Shown here piece by piece: positions 29,204 to 38,581 of a DNA stretch of 64,000 nucleotides (its first letter is position 1; the number at the start of each line of letters is the position of its first letter). Position numbers and translations under genes: made by a program. The stretch is from Novosphingobium sp. (GTDB lineage: Bacteria; Pseudomonadota; Alphaproteobacteria; Sphingomonadales; Sphingomonadaceae), in assembly GCF_020852455.1 (NCBI RefSeq), contig NZ_JADZAT010000007.1, forward strand, positions 62,001 through 126,000, in the 5' to 3' direction. Below the pieces are notes generated by a model. That model was not told where the DNA came from. It did no database searches and worked only from the letters and a program-made list of their open reading frames with translations.

Positions 29204-31915
29204 GTGAGCGAAGCGCTGCCCCTTCCCGCGATCCACGCCAGCCATTCGGGCTGCTGGCTGCGCGACGGCGCCGGCAACACCCGGGTTGCCAGCAAGGGCG
29301 ATGCGATCGTTGCGGCGGCCGATACCCCGCTGCTGATGCTCAACGCCCCGCTGGTGGCAACCCGGCTGGGCTATCCCGACCTGTCGGGGCTTGACCTGCT
29401 GGAGCTGCATGCCTTCGTCCGCCCGGCCCGGTTCATGGTGCCGACCCCCAAGGGGCTGGCCCATGCGCTCAACCTGCCTGAACCCGAAAGCGACGACGCG
29501 GTGCCGCAACTGCTGCAACGCGCGGCCGAGGCCTTGCTGGCGCAATGTCAGGCGAGCGACTGGCCCGAGCGGGAGGGCGCCTGGACCGCGCTGCAGGCGC
29601 TGACCAAGCTGCGCTGGCCCTGGGCACCGCTGCTGACCGCGCGGCTGGCTCCGCCGGCCCGGGGAGAACGCTGGCTGTTCGCCCGCCTGCCCGAATGGGA
29701 CGAAGCGCCCGAACGCCCGCAGCCCGGTCAGGTGGCTCTCGATCCCCAGGCCGTCGCGGTGCGGCTGGCGGCGCTGACCGGCTCCGGGGCCGAGGCCCGC
29801 CCGGCACAGGTCGCCTATGCCCGGGAAGCCGCCCAGGCCTTTGCCCCGCGCGGCCGCGATGGCCAGCCGCACCTGCTGCTGGCCCAGGCCGGAACCGGGA
29901 TCGGCAAGACGCTAGGCTATCTCGCCCCCAGCTCGCTGTGGGCCGAACTGTCGGGCGGGACGGTCTGGGTATCGACCTATACCAAGGCATTGCAACGCCA
30001 GCTGCGCCAGGAAAGTCGCCGCGCCTGGCCAGAACGCCGCGCCGATGGCAGCCAGCCGGTGGTGGTGCGCAAGGGGCGCGAGAATTACCTGTGCCTGCTC
30101 AACCTGGAAGACGCGCTGCAGGGCGGCTTTACCGGCCGCGCCGCGGTGCTGGCGCAGCTGGTCGCGCGCTGGGCGGCCTACAGCCAGGATGGCGACATGA
30201 TCGGCGGCGATCTGCCCGGCTGGCTCCCCACGCTGTTCCGCCAGCGCGGGGTTGCGGCCTTGACCGACCGGCGCGGCGAATGCGTCTATGCCGGCTGCCC
30301 GCACTATCGCAAATGCTTCATCGAACGCGCCACGCGCGCTTCGGCCCAGGCCGATCTGGTGATCGCCAACCATGCCTTGGTGATGGTCAATGCCGCGCGC
30401 GGCCGCGATGCGGCGCAGCGCCCCACGCGGATCGTGTTCGACGAAGGCCACCATGTGTTCGAGGCCGCGGATTCGACCTTCGCCGCTGCGCTGACCGGCA
30501 GCGAAACGATCGAGCTGCGGCGCTGGGTGATCGGGCCGGAAAAGGGCTCCAAGGGTCGCCGCCGGGGCCTCTCCGCGCGGCTCGCCGATGTGGCCAGCTA
30601 TGACGAGGCCGGCGGCAAGGCGATTGCCGCCGCGCGCTATGCGGCCGAGGCCCTGCCCGGCGATGGCTGGTTGCAGCGGCTGGGTGAGAATGCACCCTCC
30701 GGCCCGCTGGAAGAGCTGCTGGCAGCGGTGCGCGCCGCCACCTATGCCCGCGATGAAAGCGGCGGGCAGGATGCCGGTTACGGGCTGGAGACCGAGGCCG
30801 CGCAGTTGGACGGCGCCTTCATCGAACGCGCCGGGGCGGCCCAGGCCGCGCTGGCCGAATTGCGCACACCGCTGATCCGGCTGGGCGTGCGGCTCGAGGC
30901 AATCCTGGCCGAACCGCCCGACTGGCTTGATGGGGCAGGCCGCGCCCGGATCGAGGGCGCGCGCCATTCGCTGGCCTGGCGGATTGACCTGATCGCCGCC
31001 TGGGAGGCCCTGCTCGAACGGCTGGGCGGGCCGGCCGATCCCGAATTCGTCGATTGGCTGGCGGTGGACCGGGCCGAAGCGCGCGAATTCGATGTCGGGA
31101 TCCATCGCCGCTGGCTCGATCCGATGAAGCCCTTCGCGCAGACCGTGCTGCAGGGCGCGCACGGGGTGATGCTGACTTCGGCAACGCTCAAGGACGGCAA
31201 CGACTGGGACAGCGCGGTGGTGCGATCGGGCGCCCCGGCGCTGGGCCTCGCCCCGCGGCTTTCGAGCTTCGACAGCCCGTTCGACTATGCCCGCCAGGCC
31301 GAAGTGCTGATCGTCACTGATGTGCCCAAAGGCGATGTGGCCGCGCTGGCCGGGGCCTATGGCCGGCTGATCGAGGCCGCACAGGGCGGCGCGCTGGGGC
31401 TGTTCACCGCGATCCGGCGGCTGCGCGCGGTGCATGGCCGGATTGCCGACCGGCTGGCCCGAGGCGGGCTGCCGCTCTACGCCCAGCATGTCGATCCGAT
31501 CGACACCGGCACCCTGGTCGATATCTTCCGCGACGATCCGCGCGCCTCCTTGCTCGGCACCGATGCCCTGCGCGACGGAGTGGACGTGCCGGGCCATTCG
31601 CTGCGGCTGGTGGTGATGGAACAGGTGCCATGGCCCAAGCCTTCGATCCTGCACCGCGCGCGGCGGCTGGCGGGTGGCGGCGCGGCGCATGATGACCGGA
31701 TCATCCGTGCGCGGCTGGCCCAGGCGTTCGGCCGGCTGATCCGCAGCCGCGACGATCACGGCCAGTTCGTGGTGCTGTCCTCGGCCTTTCCCAGCCGTTT
31801 GCTGTCCGCGTTTCCCCCCGGCACGCCTGTCACGCGGCTGACACTGGAGGAGGCTTTACAACGCGTGCGATCAGGTGTTTCAGGATCGCCCAACGAGAGA
31901 GAGCGCCTGACTTGA
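29204..31915 (+). CDS. DinG/XPD-type ATP-dependent DNA helicase
   Basis: A 903-residue superfamily 2 helicase. Walker A QAGTGIGKT is near residue 229-237, an iron-sulfur cysteine cluster (CVYAGCPHYRKC) lies near 362-373, the Walker B box is FDEGHH near 412, and motif VI QAFGRLIRS is near 840. The cysteines suggest a 4Fe-4S cluster as in DinG/XPD, enzymes that unwind DNA 5' to 3' and resolve R-loops or damaged templates. I start at GTG 29204, where the conserved N-terminus begins; an ATG at 29117 would add 29 residues and overlap the divergent deaminase gene. The stop overlaps the next start. Confidence 0.87.
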   Translation: MSEALPLPAIHASHSGCWLRDGAGNTRVASKGDAIVAAADTPLLMLNAPLVATRLGYPDLSGLDLLELHAFVRPARFMVPTPKGLAHALNLPEPESDDAVPQLLQRAAEALLAQCQASDWPEREGAWTALQALTKLRWPWAPLLTARLAPPARGERWLFARLPEWDEAPERPQPGQVALDPQAVAVRLAALTGSGAEARPAQVAYAREAAQAFAPRGRDGQPHLLLAQAGTGIGKTLGYLAPSSLWAELSGGTVWVSTYTKALQRQLRQESRRAWPERRADGSQPVVVRKGRENYLCLLNLEDALQGGFTGRAAVLAQLVARWAAYSQDGDMIGGDLPGWLPTLFRQRGVAALTDRRGECVYAGCPHYRKCFIERATRASAQADLVIANHALVMVNAARGRDAAQRPTRIVFDEGHHVFEAADSTFAAALTGSETIELRRWVIGPEKGSKGRRRGLSARLADVASYDEAGGKAIAAARYAAEALPGDGWLQRLGENAPSGPLEELLAAVRAATYARDESGGQDAGYGLETEAAQLDGAFIERAGAAQAALAELRTPLIRLGVRLEAILAEPPDWLDGAGRARIEGARHSLAWRIDLIAAWEALLERLGGPADPEFVDWLAVDRAEAREFDVGIHRRWLDPMKPFAQTVLQGAHGVMLTSATLKDGNDWDSAVVRSGAPALGLAPRLSSFDSPFDYARQAEVLIVTDVPKGDVAALAGAYGRLIEAAQGGALGLFTAIRRLRAVHGRIADRLARGGLPLYAQHVDPIDTGTLVDIFRDDPRASLLGTDALRDGVDVPGHSLRLVVMEQVPWPKPSILHRARRLAGGGAAHDDRIIRARLAQAFGRLIRSRDDHGQFVVLSSAFPSRLLSAFPPGTPVTRLTLEEALQRVRSGVSGSPNERERLT

Positions 31916-32454
31916 AAATCCTTGGCCTGTTCCGTCATGCAAAGAGCGACTGGCAAGACCCGCGCGCGCGCGATTTTGACCGCCCGCTCAACGAACGCGG
32001 GCGCAAGGGCGCGGCGATCATGGGCCGCCATGTGCGCGACCATGGGGTGCGCTGGGAGCGCATGGTCTCCTCCCCCGCGATCCGCTGCGCCGAAACGATC
32101 GAGATCGCCTGCCAAGCCGCCGGCCAGCCGGTGGCAGTCAACTGGGACCGGCGGATCTACCTCGCCAGCAGCGTAACCCTGGCCGATCTGTTGCGCGAAC
32201 AGGGCGGCGATCCGGCCTCGATCCTGATGGTCGGCCACAATCCGGGCTTGGAAGACCTGATCTTCGATCTGGTCCCCGATGACGGCTCAAGCCCGCTGCG
32301 CGATGTGGTCGAGGAAAAGTTCCCGACCGCCAGCTTTGCGGTGCTGGAACTGGATATCGACAGCTGGGCAGACCTCAAGGACCGCTGCGGCAAACTGGTT
32401 CACCTGACGCGGCCAAGGGACCTGGATGCGGCGCTGGGGCCGGAGTTGGTGTAG
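31912..32454 (+). CDS. SixA-like histidine phosphatase
   Basis: A 180-residue histidine phosphatase (RHG branch). FRHAKSDW at 7-14 holds the nucleophilic His, SSPAIRCAETIEI in the first third and MVGHNPGLEDLIFDL near 106-120 hold the remaining active-site residues. SixA removes phosphate from phosphohistidine in HPt domains in E. coli, but many homologues act on small molecules, so the substrate is open. It starts with TTG overlapping the helicase stop (TTGA), so it depends on helicase translation. Confidence 0.83.
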   Translation: MKILGLFRHAKSDWQDPRARDFDRPLNERGRKGAAIMGRHVRDHGVRWERMVSSPAIRCAETIEIACQAAGQPVAVNWDRRIYLASSVTLADLLREQGGDPASILMVGHNPGLEDLIFDLVPDDGSSPLRDVVEEKFPTASFAVLELDIDSWADLKDRCGKLVHLTRPRDLDAALGPELV

Positions 32455-32546
32455 TTTGCCAAGCACTCATCTTGCATGTCGCTATCGAGCGCCAAGCAGT
32501 GTTGTTACTTTGTTGCTGCTTGTTCTACAGCGACGATATCGTTGCT

Positions 32547-32552
32547 TATAAT
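32547..32552 (+). promoter_or_regulatory. candidate -10 box of the low-GC gene
   Basis: TATAAT at 32547-32552 matches the sigma-70 -10 consensus and lies 39 nt before the ATG at 32591. A -35 box is weak (TTCTAC at 32523-32528, 18-nt spacing). The AT-rich tract is unlike the rest of the window, so chance occurrence is less unlikely here than elsewhere. Confidence 0.35.
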
Positions 32553-32590
32553 TTGGCCATTAGCGTGACGGACTTGTGATAGGGAAAATC

Positions 32591-33382
32591 ATGCGGATCA
32601 ACATCGTCCAGAGAAATATGTTGGTTGCGGCATCTGCTTTACTCGCAATCCTTTGGATCGTGCAGGTCGCCGCAGAAGGACTTGAGGATTCACATTGGAT
32701 CGCCATCGTCCCGATGATTGCGGGGCTAATGTTTGTTGCTTTGTCATCGCAGCTTGAGCGCAAAGAAGCTCCAAAAGCGTTGGCGGTCACGCGGGATCTG
32801 TTTGCTGCGAACAATCGCGATGAGGGGTCTGCAATCGTCGCCCTGCGGTTCGACGAATGTGCGCGTCAGTGGGAAGCCTTCATCAAATCGTCAATGGTGG
32901 ATCGGATACCAAAGGCTACCGCCAAAGATCGGGACGACATGGCTCCGTTTTTGGACATGGCAGCGACCAAATTGGCCTTCGCCAATTACCTGCTTATCAT
33001 CCTGCACCGCGGCGCCGAAGCTCACAAGAGCGATGATTTGAAAGCGCTGCGAATCCATGCTGCTGGCAAGCTTACCTACGCCATCCACCAAAATTTGATC
33101 CATATCTCCACGATATTATCGGGATTGGAACCGCCAAACCGGCAAGATAGTCTGTCGATGGCGATGCAGCAGATGGCCGAATACGAGGCGCTGATCAAAC
33201 TTTGTCAAACTAATTTCGCTTCGAGTAGCCCCTTCCCACTCGATCCACTTTACACCAAGGTCAACGATGAGGTGAAATTCGCAATAGAGAGTGCGGCTGA
33301 TCGAGAAACTTTCTTTGGAATAAAATATCGGGAGGAAACAGGCAGGCTACTGCACCCAAAACCAGGGATTACCAGGGTATGA
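32591..33382 (+). CDS. unrecognised membrane-anchored protein in a low-GC patch
   Basis: A 263-residue protein I cannot assign to a family. Two hydrophobic segments are at about 10-29 and 36-53 with a very short loop between them, followed by about 205 mostly helical, hydrophilic residues facing the cytoplasm. The gene and its flanks (32455-33478) are visibly poorer in GC than the neighbours, with AAA, TTT and ATA codons rare elsewhere here, which suggests recent transfer. AGGGA precedes the ATG at 32591; a GTG at 32576 is possible. It stands alone, with its own promoter-like sequence, between sixA and a convergent aldehyde dehydrogenase gene. Confidence 0.65.
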   Translation: MRINIVQRNMLVAASALLAILWIVQVAAEGLEDSHWIAIVPMIAGLMFVALSSQLERKEAPKALAVTRDLFAANNRDEGSAIVALRFDECARQWEAFIKSSMVDRIPKATAKDRDDMAPFLDMAATKLAFANYLLIILHRGAEAHKSDDLKALRIHAAGKLTYAIHQNLIHISTILSGLEPPNRQDSLSMAMQQMAEYEALIKLCQTNFASSSPFPLDPLYTKVNDEVKFAIESAADRETFFGIKYREETGRLLHPKPGITRV

Positions 33383-33478
33383 CTTCGAGCGATCGTCGGC
33401 CCCTCAACTGTTCGCATCATTCGACTCGGCGTAGAATTTATTGGATGCCCAATTAGGTCGTGATGCGCCTAGACCACC

Positions 33479-34912
33479 TCAAGCCATATGGATCGCCTTG
33501 GTCGCCAGATAGCTGTCCATCCCCTCGATCCCGCCTTCGCTGCCAAAGCCTGAATCCTTGACCCCGCCGAACGGTGCATCGGCGGCGCTGACCGCGAAGG
33601 TGTTGACGCCGACCATCCCGGCTTCCACCGCATCGCCCAGCAGGTTGGCGGTGCGCAGCCCTTCGGTGAAGGCGAAGGCGGCGAGGCCGTAGGGCAGGCG
33701 GTTGGCCTTGCTGACCGCGTCGGCCAGGTCAGAGAACGGCGCGGCGACCGCGACCGGACCGAACGGTTCATTGTTCATGATGTCGGCATTGTCGGGCACG
33801 TCGGCCAGCAGGGTCGGCTGGAAGAAGAAGCCCTGGTTGCCGCGCTTGCCGCCGGCCATCACCCGGGCGCCCTTGGCCGCAGCGTCCTCGACCAAGGCCT
33901 CGATCGCGCCGGGGCGGCGGACATTGGCGAGCGGGCCCATGCGGGTTTCCGCCTCAAGCCCGTGGCCAGTGGTCACCCCCTGGGTGCGCGCGGCAAAGCC
34001 ATCGACGAAGCGCTGATAGATGCTCTCCTGAACATAGAACCGGGTCGGCGAAACGCAGACCTGCCCGGCGTTGCGGAACTTCTGCGGCACCACCATATCG
34101 AGCGTCTTTTCCAGATCGCAGTCCTCGAACACCAGCACCGGGGCGTGGCCGCCCAGCTCCATCGTCACCCGCTTGAGCCCGTCGGCGGCCAGCCGCATCA
34201 GGTGCTTGCCGACCGGGACCGAGCCGGTGAAGCTGACCTTGCGGATCACCGGCGAGGCGAGCAGGTGGCGGCTGACTGCATCGGGCACGCCGTGGACCAG
34301 CTGGACCACATTGGCCGGCAGCCCGGCATCGATCAGGCAGCGCACCAAGGCACCGGTGCAGCCCGGAGTCTCCTCGGGCGGCTTGGCCACCACCGAACAG
34401 CCGACCGCAAGCGCCGGAGCGAGCTTCTTGGCCATCAGGTAGATCGGGAAGTTCCACGGGCTGAAGGCCGCAACCGGGCCGATCGGCTGGCGGGTGACCA
34501 GCGCGCGCTGGCCGGTCGGGCGGACCAGGGTGCGGCCATAGATCCGGCTCGCTTCCTCGGCGCACCAGTCAAACAGCTGCGCGCTGGAGGCGACCTCGCC
34601 GCGCGCTTCGGCGATCGGCTTGCCCTGTTCCATGGTCAGCAGCCGGGCGATCCCATCGGCGCGCTCACGCAGCAGCGCGGCGGCTTTCTTGAGCACCGCC
34701 GCGCGGGCCTCGACCGGGGTGGCGCGCCACAGGGCAAAGCCCTTGTCGGCGGCGTCCAGCGCTTCGTCGAGGTCGGCGGGGCTGGCCAGCGGCACTTCGG
34801 CAATCGCTTCGCCGCTGGCCGGATCGACCACCGGGAACATGTCGCGGCCCTCGCCGATCTTCCAGGCGCCATTGATGAAAAGCGCCAGGTCGGCGTCGTA
34901 GCTCTTGCTCAT
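33479..34912 (-). CDS. gabD: succinate-semialdehyde-type aldehyde dehydrogenase
   Basis: A 477-residue NAD(P)-dependent aldehyde dehydrogenase. FSPWNFPIYL at 150-159 is the cofactor-binding segment, E252 (TMELGGHAP) the general base and C286 (NAGQVCVSP) the nucleophile. It most resembles succinate-semialdehyde and 2-oxoglutarate-semialdehyde dehydrogenases, but the substrate cannot be proved from sequence. I start at ATG 34912. Its SD GTGAGG is the 3' arm of a hairpin (34922-34937). It is 30 nt downstream of the merR gene and may be read through from that operon. Confidence 0.82.
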   Translation of the reverse strand: MSKSYDADLALFINGAWKIGEGRDMFPVVDPASGEAIAEVPLASPADLDEALDAADKGFALWRATPVEARAAVLKKAAALLRERADGIARLLTMEQGKPIAEARGEVASSAQLFDWCAEEASRIYGRTLVRPTGQRALVTRQPIGPVAAFSPWNFPIYLMAKKLAPALAVGCSVVAKPPEETPGCTGALVRCLIDAGLPANVVQLVHGVPDAVSRHLLASPVIRKVSFTGSVPVGKHLMRLAADGLKRVTMELGGHAPVLVFEDCDLEKTLDMVVPQKFRNAGQVCVSPTRFYVQESIYQRFVDGFAARTQGVTTGHGLEAETRMGPLANVRRPGAIEALVEDAAAKGARVMAGGKRGNQGFFFQPTLLADVPDNADIMNNEPFGPVAVAAPFSDLADAVSKANRLPYGLAAFAFTEGLRTANLLGDAVEAGMVGVNTFAVSAADAPFGGVKDSGFGSEGGIEGMDSYLATKAIHMA

Positions 34913-34921
34913 GGGGAGGTA

Positions 34922-34937
34922 CCTCACTTTCGTGAGG
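34922..34937 (-). promoter_or_regulatory. hairpin overlapping the gabD ribosome-binding site
   Basis: Reading the minus strand, CCTCAC-GAAA-GTGAGG is a 6-bp perfect stem with a GNRA-like tetraloop. The 3' arm GTGAGG is the only SD-like sequence before the aldehyde dehydrogenase ATG (9 nt spacing). It also follows the merR stop by 5 nt. No T-run follows, so a translation-limiting hairpin fits better than a terminator. Confidence 0.4.
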
Positions 34938-34942
34938 ACGAT

Positions 34943-35362
34943 TTAGGCGTCGTGAAGCGCGTTGACCAGTGTGGTCCGAAGCGCAATCAACCGTGCGCGA
35001 TAGGCGAAGTTGGAATTGACCGGCAGGTCGGTGGCGGGCTGTGCCGATACTGATGCGGCCATGGGCGCGGTGGGTGCCTGCGGTGTGGCGCTGGTGTTAC
35101 TCTGGAGTGCCTTCTTGGCGCCCTTCAGGGTATAACCCTCGCGGTGGACCAGCCGGTCGATCGCCTCGACCATGCGGACGTCCTCCGCCCGGTAGTATCG
35201 GCGCCCGCCGCTGCGCTTCAAGGGCTTGAGCATCGGGAACTGTTCTTCCCAATAGCGCAGCACATGCTGGCGGATTCCCAGCGCCTTGGCCACCTCGCCA
35301 ATCGTGCGCAGCGCCTCCGGATCCTTGCCGTCGGCGAAGGTCGGAGGCGCCATCTCGCTCAT
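34943..35362 (-). CDS. MerR-family transcriptional regulator
   Basis: A 139-residue regulator. A MerR winged helix is at about 19-90: [25 protein letters not shown], then [35 protein letters not shown]. The C-terminal 45 residues are Ala/Pro-rich and then helical, without the cysteines of metal-sensing MerR proteins. It is a conserved last gene after ihfA in sphingomonads. Its ATG overlaps the ihfA stop by 4 nt. The effector is unknown. Confidence 0.85.
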   Translation of the reverse strand: MSEMAPPTFADGKDPEALRTIGEVAKALGIRQHVLRYWEEQFPMLKPLKRSGGRRYYRAEDVRMVEAIDRLVHREGYTLKGAKKALQSNTSATPQAPTAPMAASVSAQPATDLPVNSNFAYRARLIALRTTLVNALHDA

Positions 35363-35655
35363 CCCTTGGCGATCCGCTCTTTCAGCATCTGGCTGGCGCG
35401 GAAAGTCAGCACCCGGCGGGGCGTAATCGGCACTTCAACGCCGGTCTTGGGGTTGCGACCGATCCGCTGCGCCTTGTCACGCAGCAGGAAGGTTCCGAAC
35501 CCGGAAATCTTCACGTTTTCACCCTGTTCGAGCGCGCCGGACATGTGATCGAGAATCGATTCAACCATGCTGAGCGATTCCGAACGCGAAAGCCCAAGCT
35601 TGCGGTTCAGTGCTTCGGCCAGATCGGCCCGTGTGAGAGTACTCATGGAGCGCAT
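35359..35655 (-). CDS. ihfA: integration host factor alpha subunit
   Basis: A 98-residue HU/IHF-type DNA-bending protein. [34 protein letters not shown] and [25 protein letters not shown] (with the intercalating proline arm) match IHF-alpha. It pairs with IHF-beta to bend DNA in transcription, replication and recombination. I start at ATG 35655, where AAGGGG is close upstream; ATG 35646 would remove three residues. It lies in the rpmF-plsX-fabH-ihfA-merR order typical of alphaproteobacteria. Confidence 0.93.
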   Translation of the reverse strand: MRSMSTLTRADLAEALNRKLGLSRSESLSMVESILDHMSGALEQGENVKISGFGTFLLRDKAQRIGRNPKTGVEVPITPRRVLTFRASQMLKERIAKG

Positions 35656-35760
35656 CAGCCCCTTCCCTGGCAAAGTTCGCACGACCCGTGATTCGAAGCA
35701 TAGCCCAATGCGCTGCGATTGCAACGCAACTGTCGGAAATCGGTCGCGGAAATCCGCGGC

Positions 35761-36729
35761 TCAGGTGCGCAGGACGCAAGCGCCCCAGGTGAAACCGCCG
35801 CCCATCGCTTCAAGCACCAGCAGCTGACCCGGCTTGATCCGCCCGTCGCGCACCGCCGTATCAAGTGCCAGCGGCACCGAGGCGGCCGAGGTGTTGGCGT
35901 GCTGGTCAACCGTCACCACCACCTTTTCGGGCGGCAGGCCGAACTTGCGCGCGGTCGCATCGAGGATGCGCTGGTTGGCCTGGTGCGGCACCACCCAATC
36001 GACATCCTTCGGCTCGATCCCGGCGGCGTCGAGCACTTCGGCCAGCACATTGGCGAGGTTCACCACGGCGTGGCGGAACACTTCCTGCCCCTTCATCCGC
36101 AGATGCCCGACCGTGCCGGTGGACGAGGGCCCGCCATCGACGCACAGCAGGTCACCATGCGCCCCGTCGGCATGCAGTTTCGACGCAATGACCCCCGGCC
36201 CGTCTTCGGCCACATCACGGGCTTCCAGCACCACCGCGCCGGCTCCGTCGCCGAACAGTACGCAGGTGGTGCGGTCTTCCCAGTCGAGGATCCGGCTCAT
36301 CGTTTCGGCGCCGATCACCAGCGCGCGCTGGGCCATGCCGGTGCGCAGCATCGAATCCGCGACCGAAATTGCATAGAGGAAGCCAGAGCAAACCGCGGCA
36401 ACATCAAAGGCGATCCCGCCATTGGCGCCGATTGCCTGCTGCACCTTGGTGGCAGTTGCAGGGAATGTCTGGTCGGGCGTGGCAGTGGCCAGCACGATCA
36501 GGCCGATATCCTTGCCGTCGACACCCGCAGCCGCAAGCGCCTGCTGCGCCGCTGCGATCGCCAGGGTTCCGGTGGTCTCACCCTCACCCGCGATGTGGCG
36601 GTTGCGGATCCCGGTCCGCTCAACGATCCATTCGTCGCTGGTATCAACCTTTTCCGCGAGTTCCGCGTTGCTGACCTTGCGCTTGGGCAGGACCGAGCCC
36701 GTACCGATCAGGACCGAGCGGCGAATCAT
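35761..36729 (-). CDS. fabH: beta-ketoacyl-ACP synthase III
   Basis: A 322-residue enzyme that condenses acetyl-CoA with malonyl-ACP to start fatty acid synthesis. The catalytic triad is C114 (AAVCSGF), H in VPHQANQRI and N in [10 protein letters not shown]. Length and motifs are standard. It overlaps plsX by 4 nt, so the two are coupled. Confidence 0.96.
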   Translation of the reverse strand: MIRRSVLIGTGSVLPKRKVSNAELAEKVDTSDEWIVERTGIRNRHIAGEGETTGTLAIAAAQQALAAAGVDGKDIGLIVLATATPDQTFPATATKVQQAIGANGGIAFDVAAVCSGFLYAISVADSMLRTGMAQRALVIGAETMSRILDWEDRTTCVLFGDGAGAVVLEARDVAEDGPGVIASKLHADGAHGDLLCVDGGPSSTGTVGHLRMKGQEVFRHAVVNLANVLAEVLDAAGIEPKDVDWVVPHQANQRILDATARKFGLPPEKVVVTVDQHANTSAASVPLALDTAVRDGRIKPGQLLVLEAMGGGFTWGACVLRT

Positions 36730-37781
36730 GCCGAGGCCTGCGGCGCCTTGCGCAGGTTTTCTTCACCCAGGCGTGCAAGGTCGGCGGCAATACGTTCGGT
36801 CAGGTTTGCCTCCAGCAGGCGGGCGGTAACGGCCACGGCATTGGCGACGCCAAGGGCATTGGCCGAACCGTGGCTTTTCACCACGACGCCGTTCAGCCCC
36901 AGGAAGACCGCGCCGTTGTGGTTGTTGGGATCAAGGTGATGCTTCAACAGTTCGGTCGCCGGGCGCGAGACCAGGAATCCGAACTTCGAGCGCAGTGAGC
37001 TTGCGAAGGCGCGGCGCAGCAGATCGGTGACGAAGCGCGCGGTGCCTTCGACCGCCTTCAGCGCGATATTGCCCGAAAAGCCGTCCGAAACCACCACATC
37101 GACATCGCCCCGCCCCAGCTTGTCAGCCTCAACAAAGCCGTCGAACGAGATCGACAGGTCGCCGGCCGCAGCCTTGAGCTGGGCGGCGGCAAGCTGGAGA
37201 TCTTCGGTGCCCTTGGTTTCCTCGCTACCGATATTGAGCAGTCGCACGCGCGGTGCTTCGCGCCCGGTGACGATCCGCGAATAGGCCGCGCCCATCACCG
37301 CGAACTGCACCAGATTGCGGGCATCGCATTCGGTGTTGGCGCCCAGATCAAGCATGACCAGATCGTTATCGCCCAGCGTCGGCAGAAGCGCGGACAGCGC
37401 GGGGCGATCGATCCCGGGCATGGTTCGCAGCGCCAGCTTGGCCATGGCCATCAGTGCGCCGGTATTGCCCGCGCTGACTGCGGCGCCGGCATCGCCAGCT
37501 TTCACTGCATTGATCGCCAGACCCATCGAGGTGGTCTTGGCGCGGCGCAAGGCTTGTGTCGGCCGTTCCTCTCCGCTCACCACATCGGGGGCGTGGAGGA
37601 TTTCAGAAGCCGAACGCAGATTGGGGTGATTCTCGAGCGCAACCTTGATCCGCTCTTCATCGCCGACCAGCAGGAATTTGAAACGATCGTGGCGGCGCCG
37701 TGCCAGCGCCGCCCCTTCGATCATCACGCGCACGCCTTCATCGCCGCCCATCGCATCAACAGCGATACGCGGCAGGCTCAT
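36726..37781 (-). CDS. plsX: phosphate acyltransferase PlsX
   Basis: A 351-residue enzyme that makes acyl-phosphate from acyl-ACP for phospholipid synthesis. The start [45 protein letters not shown] and [18 protein letters not shown] are typical PlsX segments. The ATG at 37781 is preceded by GGAG. It lies between rpmF and fabH in the usual operon. Confidence 0.96.
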   Translation of the reverse strand: MSLPRIAVDAMGGDEGVRVMIEGAALARRRHDRFKFLLVGDEERIKVALENHPNLRSASEILHAPDVVSGEERPTQALRRAKTTSMGLAINAVKAGDAGAAVSAGNTGALMAMAKLALRTMPGIDRPALSALLPTLGDNDLVMLDLGANTECDARNLVQFAVMGAAYSRIVTGREAPRVRLLNIGSEETKGTEDLQLAAAQLKAAAGDLSISFDGFVEADKLGRGDVDVVVSDGFSGNIALKAVEGTARFVTDLLRRAFASSLRSKFGFLVSRPATELLKHHLDPNNHNGAVFLGLNGVVVKSHGSANALGVANAVAVTARLLEANLTERIAADLARLGEENLRKAPQASA

Positions 37782-37806
37782 TTGCGCAATCTCCGGCTAA
37801 GTGGGC

Positions 37807-37986
37807 TTAGAGCCCGACCGCGATGATCTCGCGCCCGTTGTAGTGGCCGCAGGCGTTGCACAGGTTGTGCGGACGCTTGAGTTCGCCACAGTTGGGGCAT
37901 TCGTGGAAAGCTTCGACCTTCAGCGCATCATGGCTGCGGCGCATGCCCCGACGGCTGGGGGAGGTTTTTCTTTTGGGGACAGCCAT
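37807..37986 (-). CDS. rpmF: 50S ribosomal protein L32
   Basis: A 59-residue ribosomal protein read from the minus strand. The N-terminus is [17 protein letters not shown] and four cysteines occur as CPNC and CNAC (C30, C33, C43, C46), the zinc-ribbon form of L32. It ends in GREIIAVGL. It is the first gene of the rpmF-plsX-fabH-ihfA operon and diverges from the MAPEG gene. It was found by reading the strand directly because of its short length. Confidence 0.95.
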   Translation of the reverse strand: MAVPKRKTSPSRRGMRRSHDALKVEAFHECPNCGELKRPHNLCNACGHYNGREIIAVGL

Positions 37987-38144
37987 TGCGGCACCTGTTC
38001 CTGCAAATTCCGGTTTCGTCTAGGTAAGCCATGCCCGGGCCCTAGGGTCGGCGGCTTGCGAAGGCGCGCCTATAGCGAATTTCTTGGCCGTTGCAAGCAC
38101 TGTCGTCCCCATTTTCGGGCGGGCCTGACAGGGGAGAGAATGCG

Positions 38145-38543
38145 ATGGAACTGCTTTTGCCCACTACGCTGTGCATGGCTGCGGCCGCAGCACTGATCAA
38201 TTTCTGGCTGGCACTGCGCTGCGGACAGGTCCGCGCCAAGGAAAAGGTCAGCATCGGCAGCGGCGGGAACGAGCTGCTTGAGCGCCGGATGCGCGCCCAA
38301 CTGAACTTTGCCGAGAACACCCCCTGGGTGCTCGCGCTGGTCGGCCTGATTGAGCTGGCCGGCAAGGGCGGAACCTGGCTGCCCTATGTCGCCGGTGCCT
38401 ATCTGCTGGCGCGGATCGGCCACGGCCTGGGCATGGACGGCGGCAAGCTGGAGACCGGACGCGGGATCGGCGTGATGGTCACCATGCTCAGCCAGATCGG
38501 CCTGGCGGTGGTCGCCATCATGGTTGCCCTGGGCAAGATGTAA
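38145..38543 (+). CDS. MAPEG-family membrane protein
   Basis: A 132-residue protein with four hydrophobic segments (about 3-24, 59-75, 78-93 and 107-130) and the MAPEG motif ERRMRAQLNFAENTPWVLALVGLIEL. MAPEG proteins are membrane-bound, often glutathione-dependent, transferases or isomerases. I start at ATG 38145, with GGGGAGAG upstream. It diverges from rpmF and shares a convergent stem with the metallo-hydrolase gene. Confidence 0.85.
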   Translation: MELLLPTTLCMAAAAALINFWLALRCGQVRAKEKVSIGSGGNELLERRMRAQLNFAENTPWVLALVGLIELAGKGGTWLPYVAGAYLLARIGHGLGMDGGKLETGRGIGVMVTMLSQIGLAVVAIMVALGKM

Positions 38544-38550
38544 CGCCTGC

Positions 38551-38579
38551 GGTCCTTCCCGGCTCGCCCGGGAGGGACC
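38551..38579. terminator. convergent stem, probable terminator
   Basis: GGTCCTTCCCGG at 38551-38562 pairs with CCGGGAGGGACC at 38568-38579 with one mismatch around a 5-nt loop. It lies between the ends of the MAPEG gene and the convergent metallo-hydrolase gene. The following T-run is poor, so termination may be inefficient. Confidence 0.45.
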
Positions 38580-38581
38580 GT

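Noticed and set aside
29912..31759. 615-codon minus-strand frame opposite the helicase
   Set aside because: It has no recognisable domain and is fully antisense to a helicase with intact motifs.
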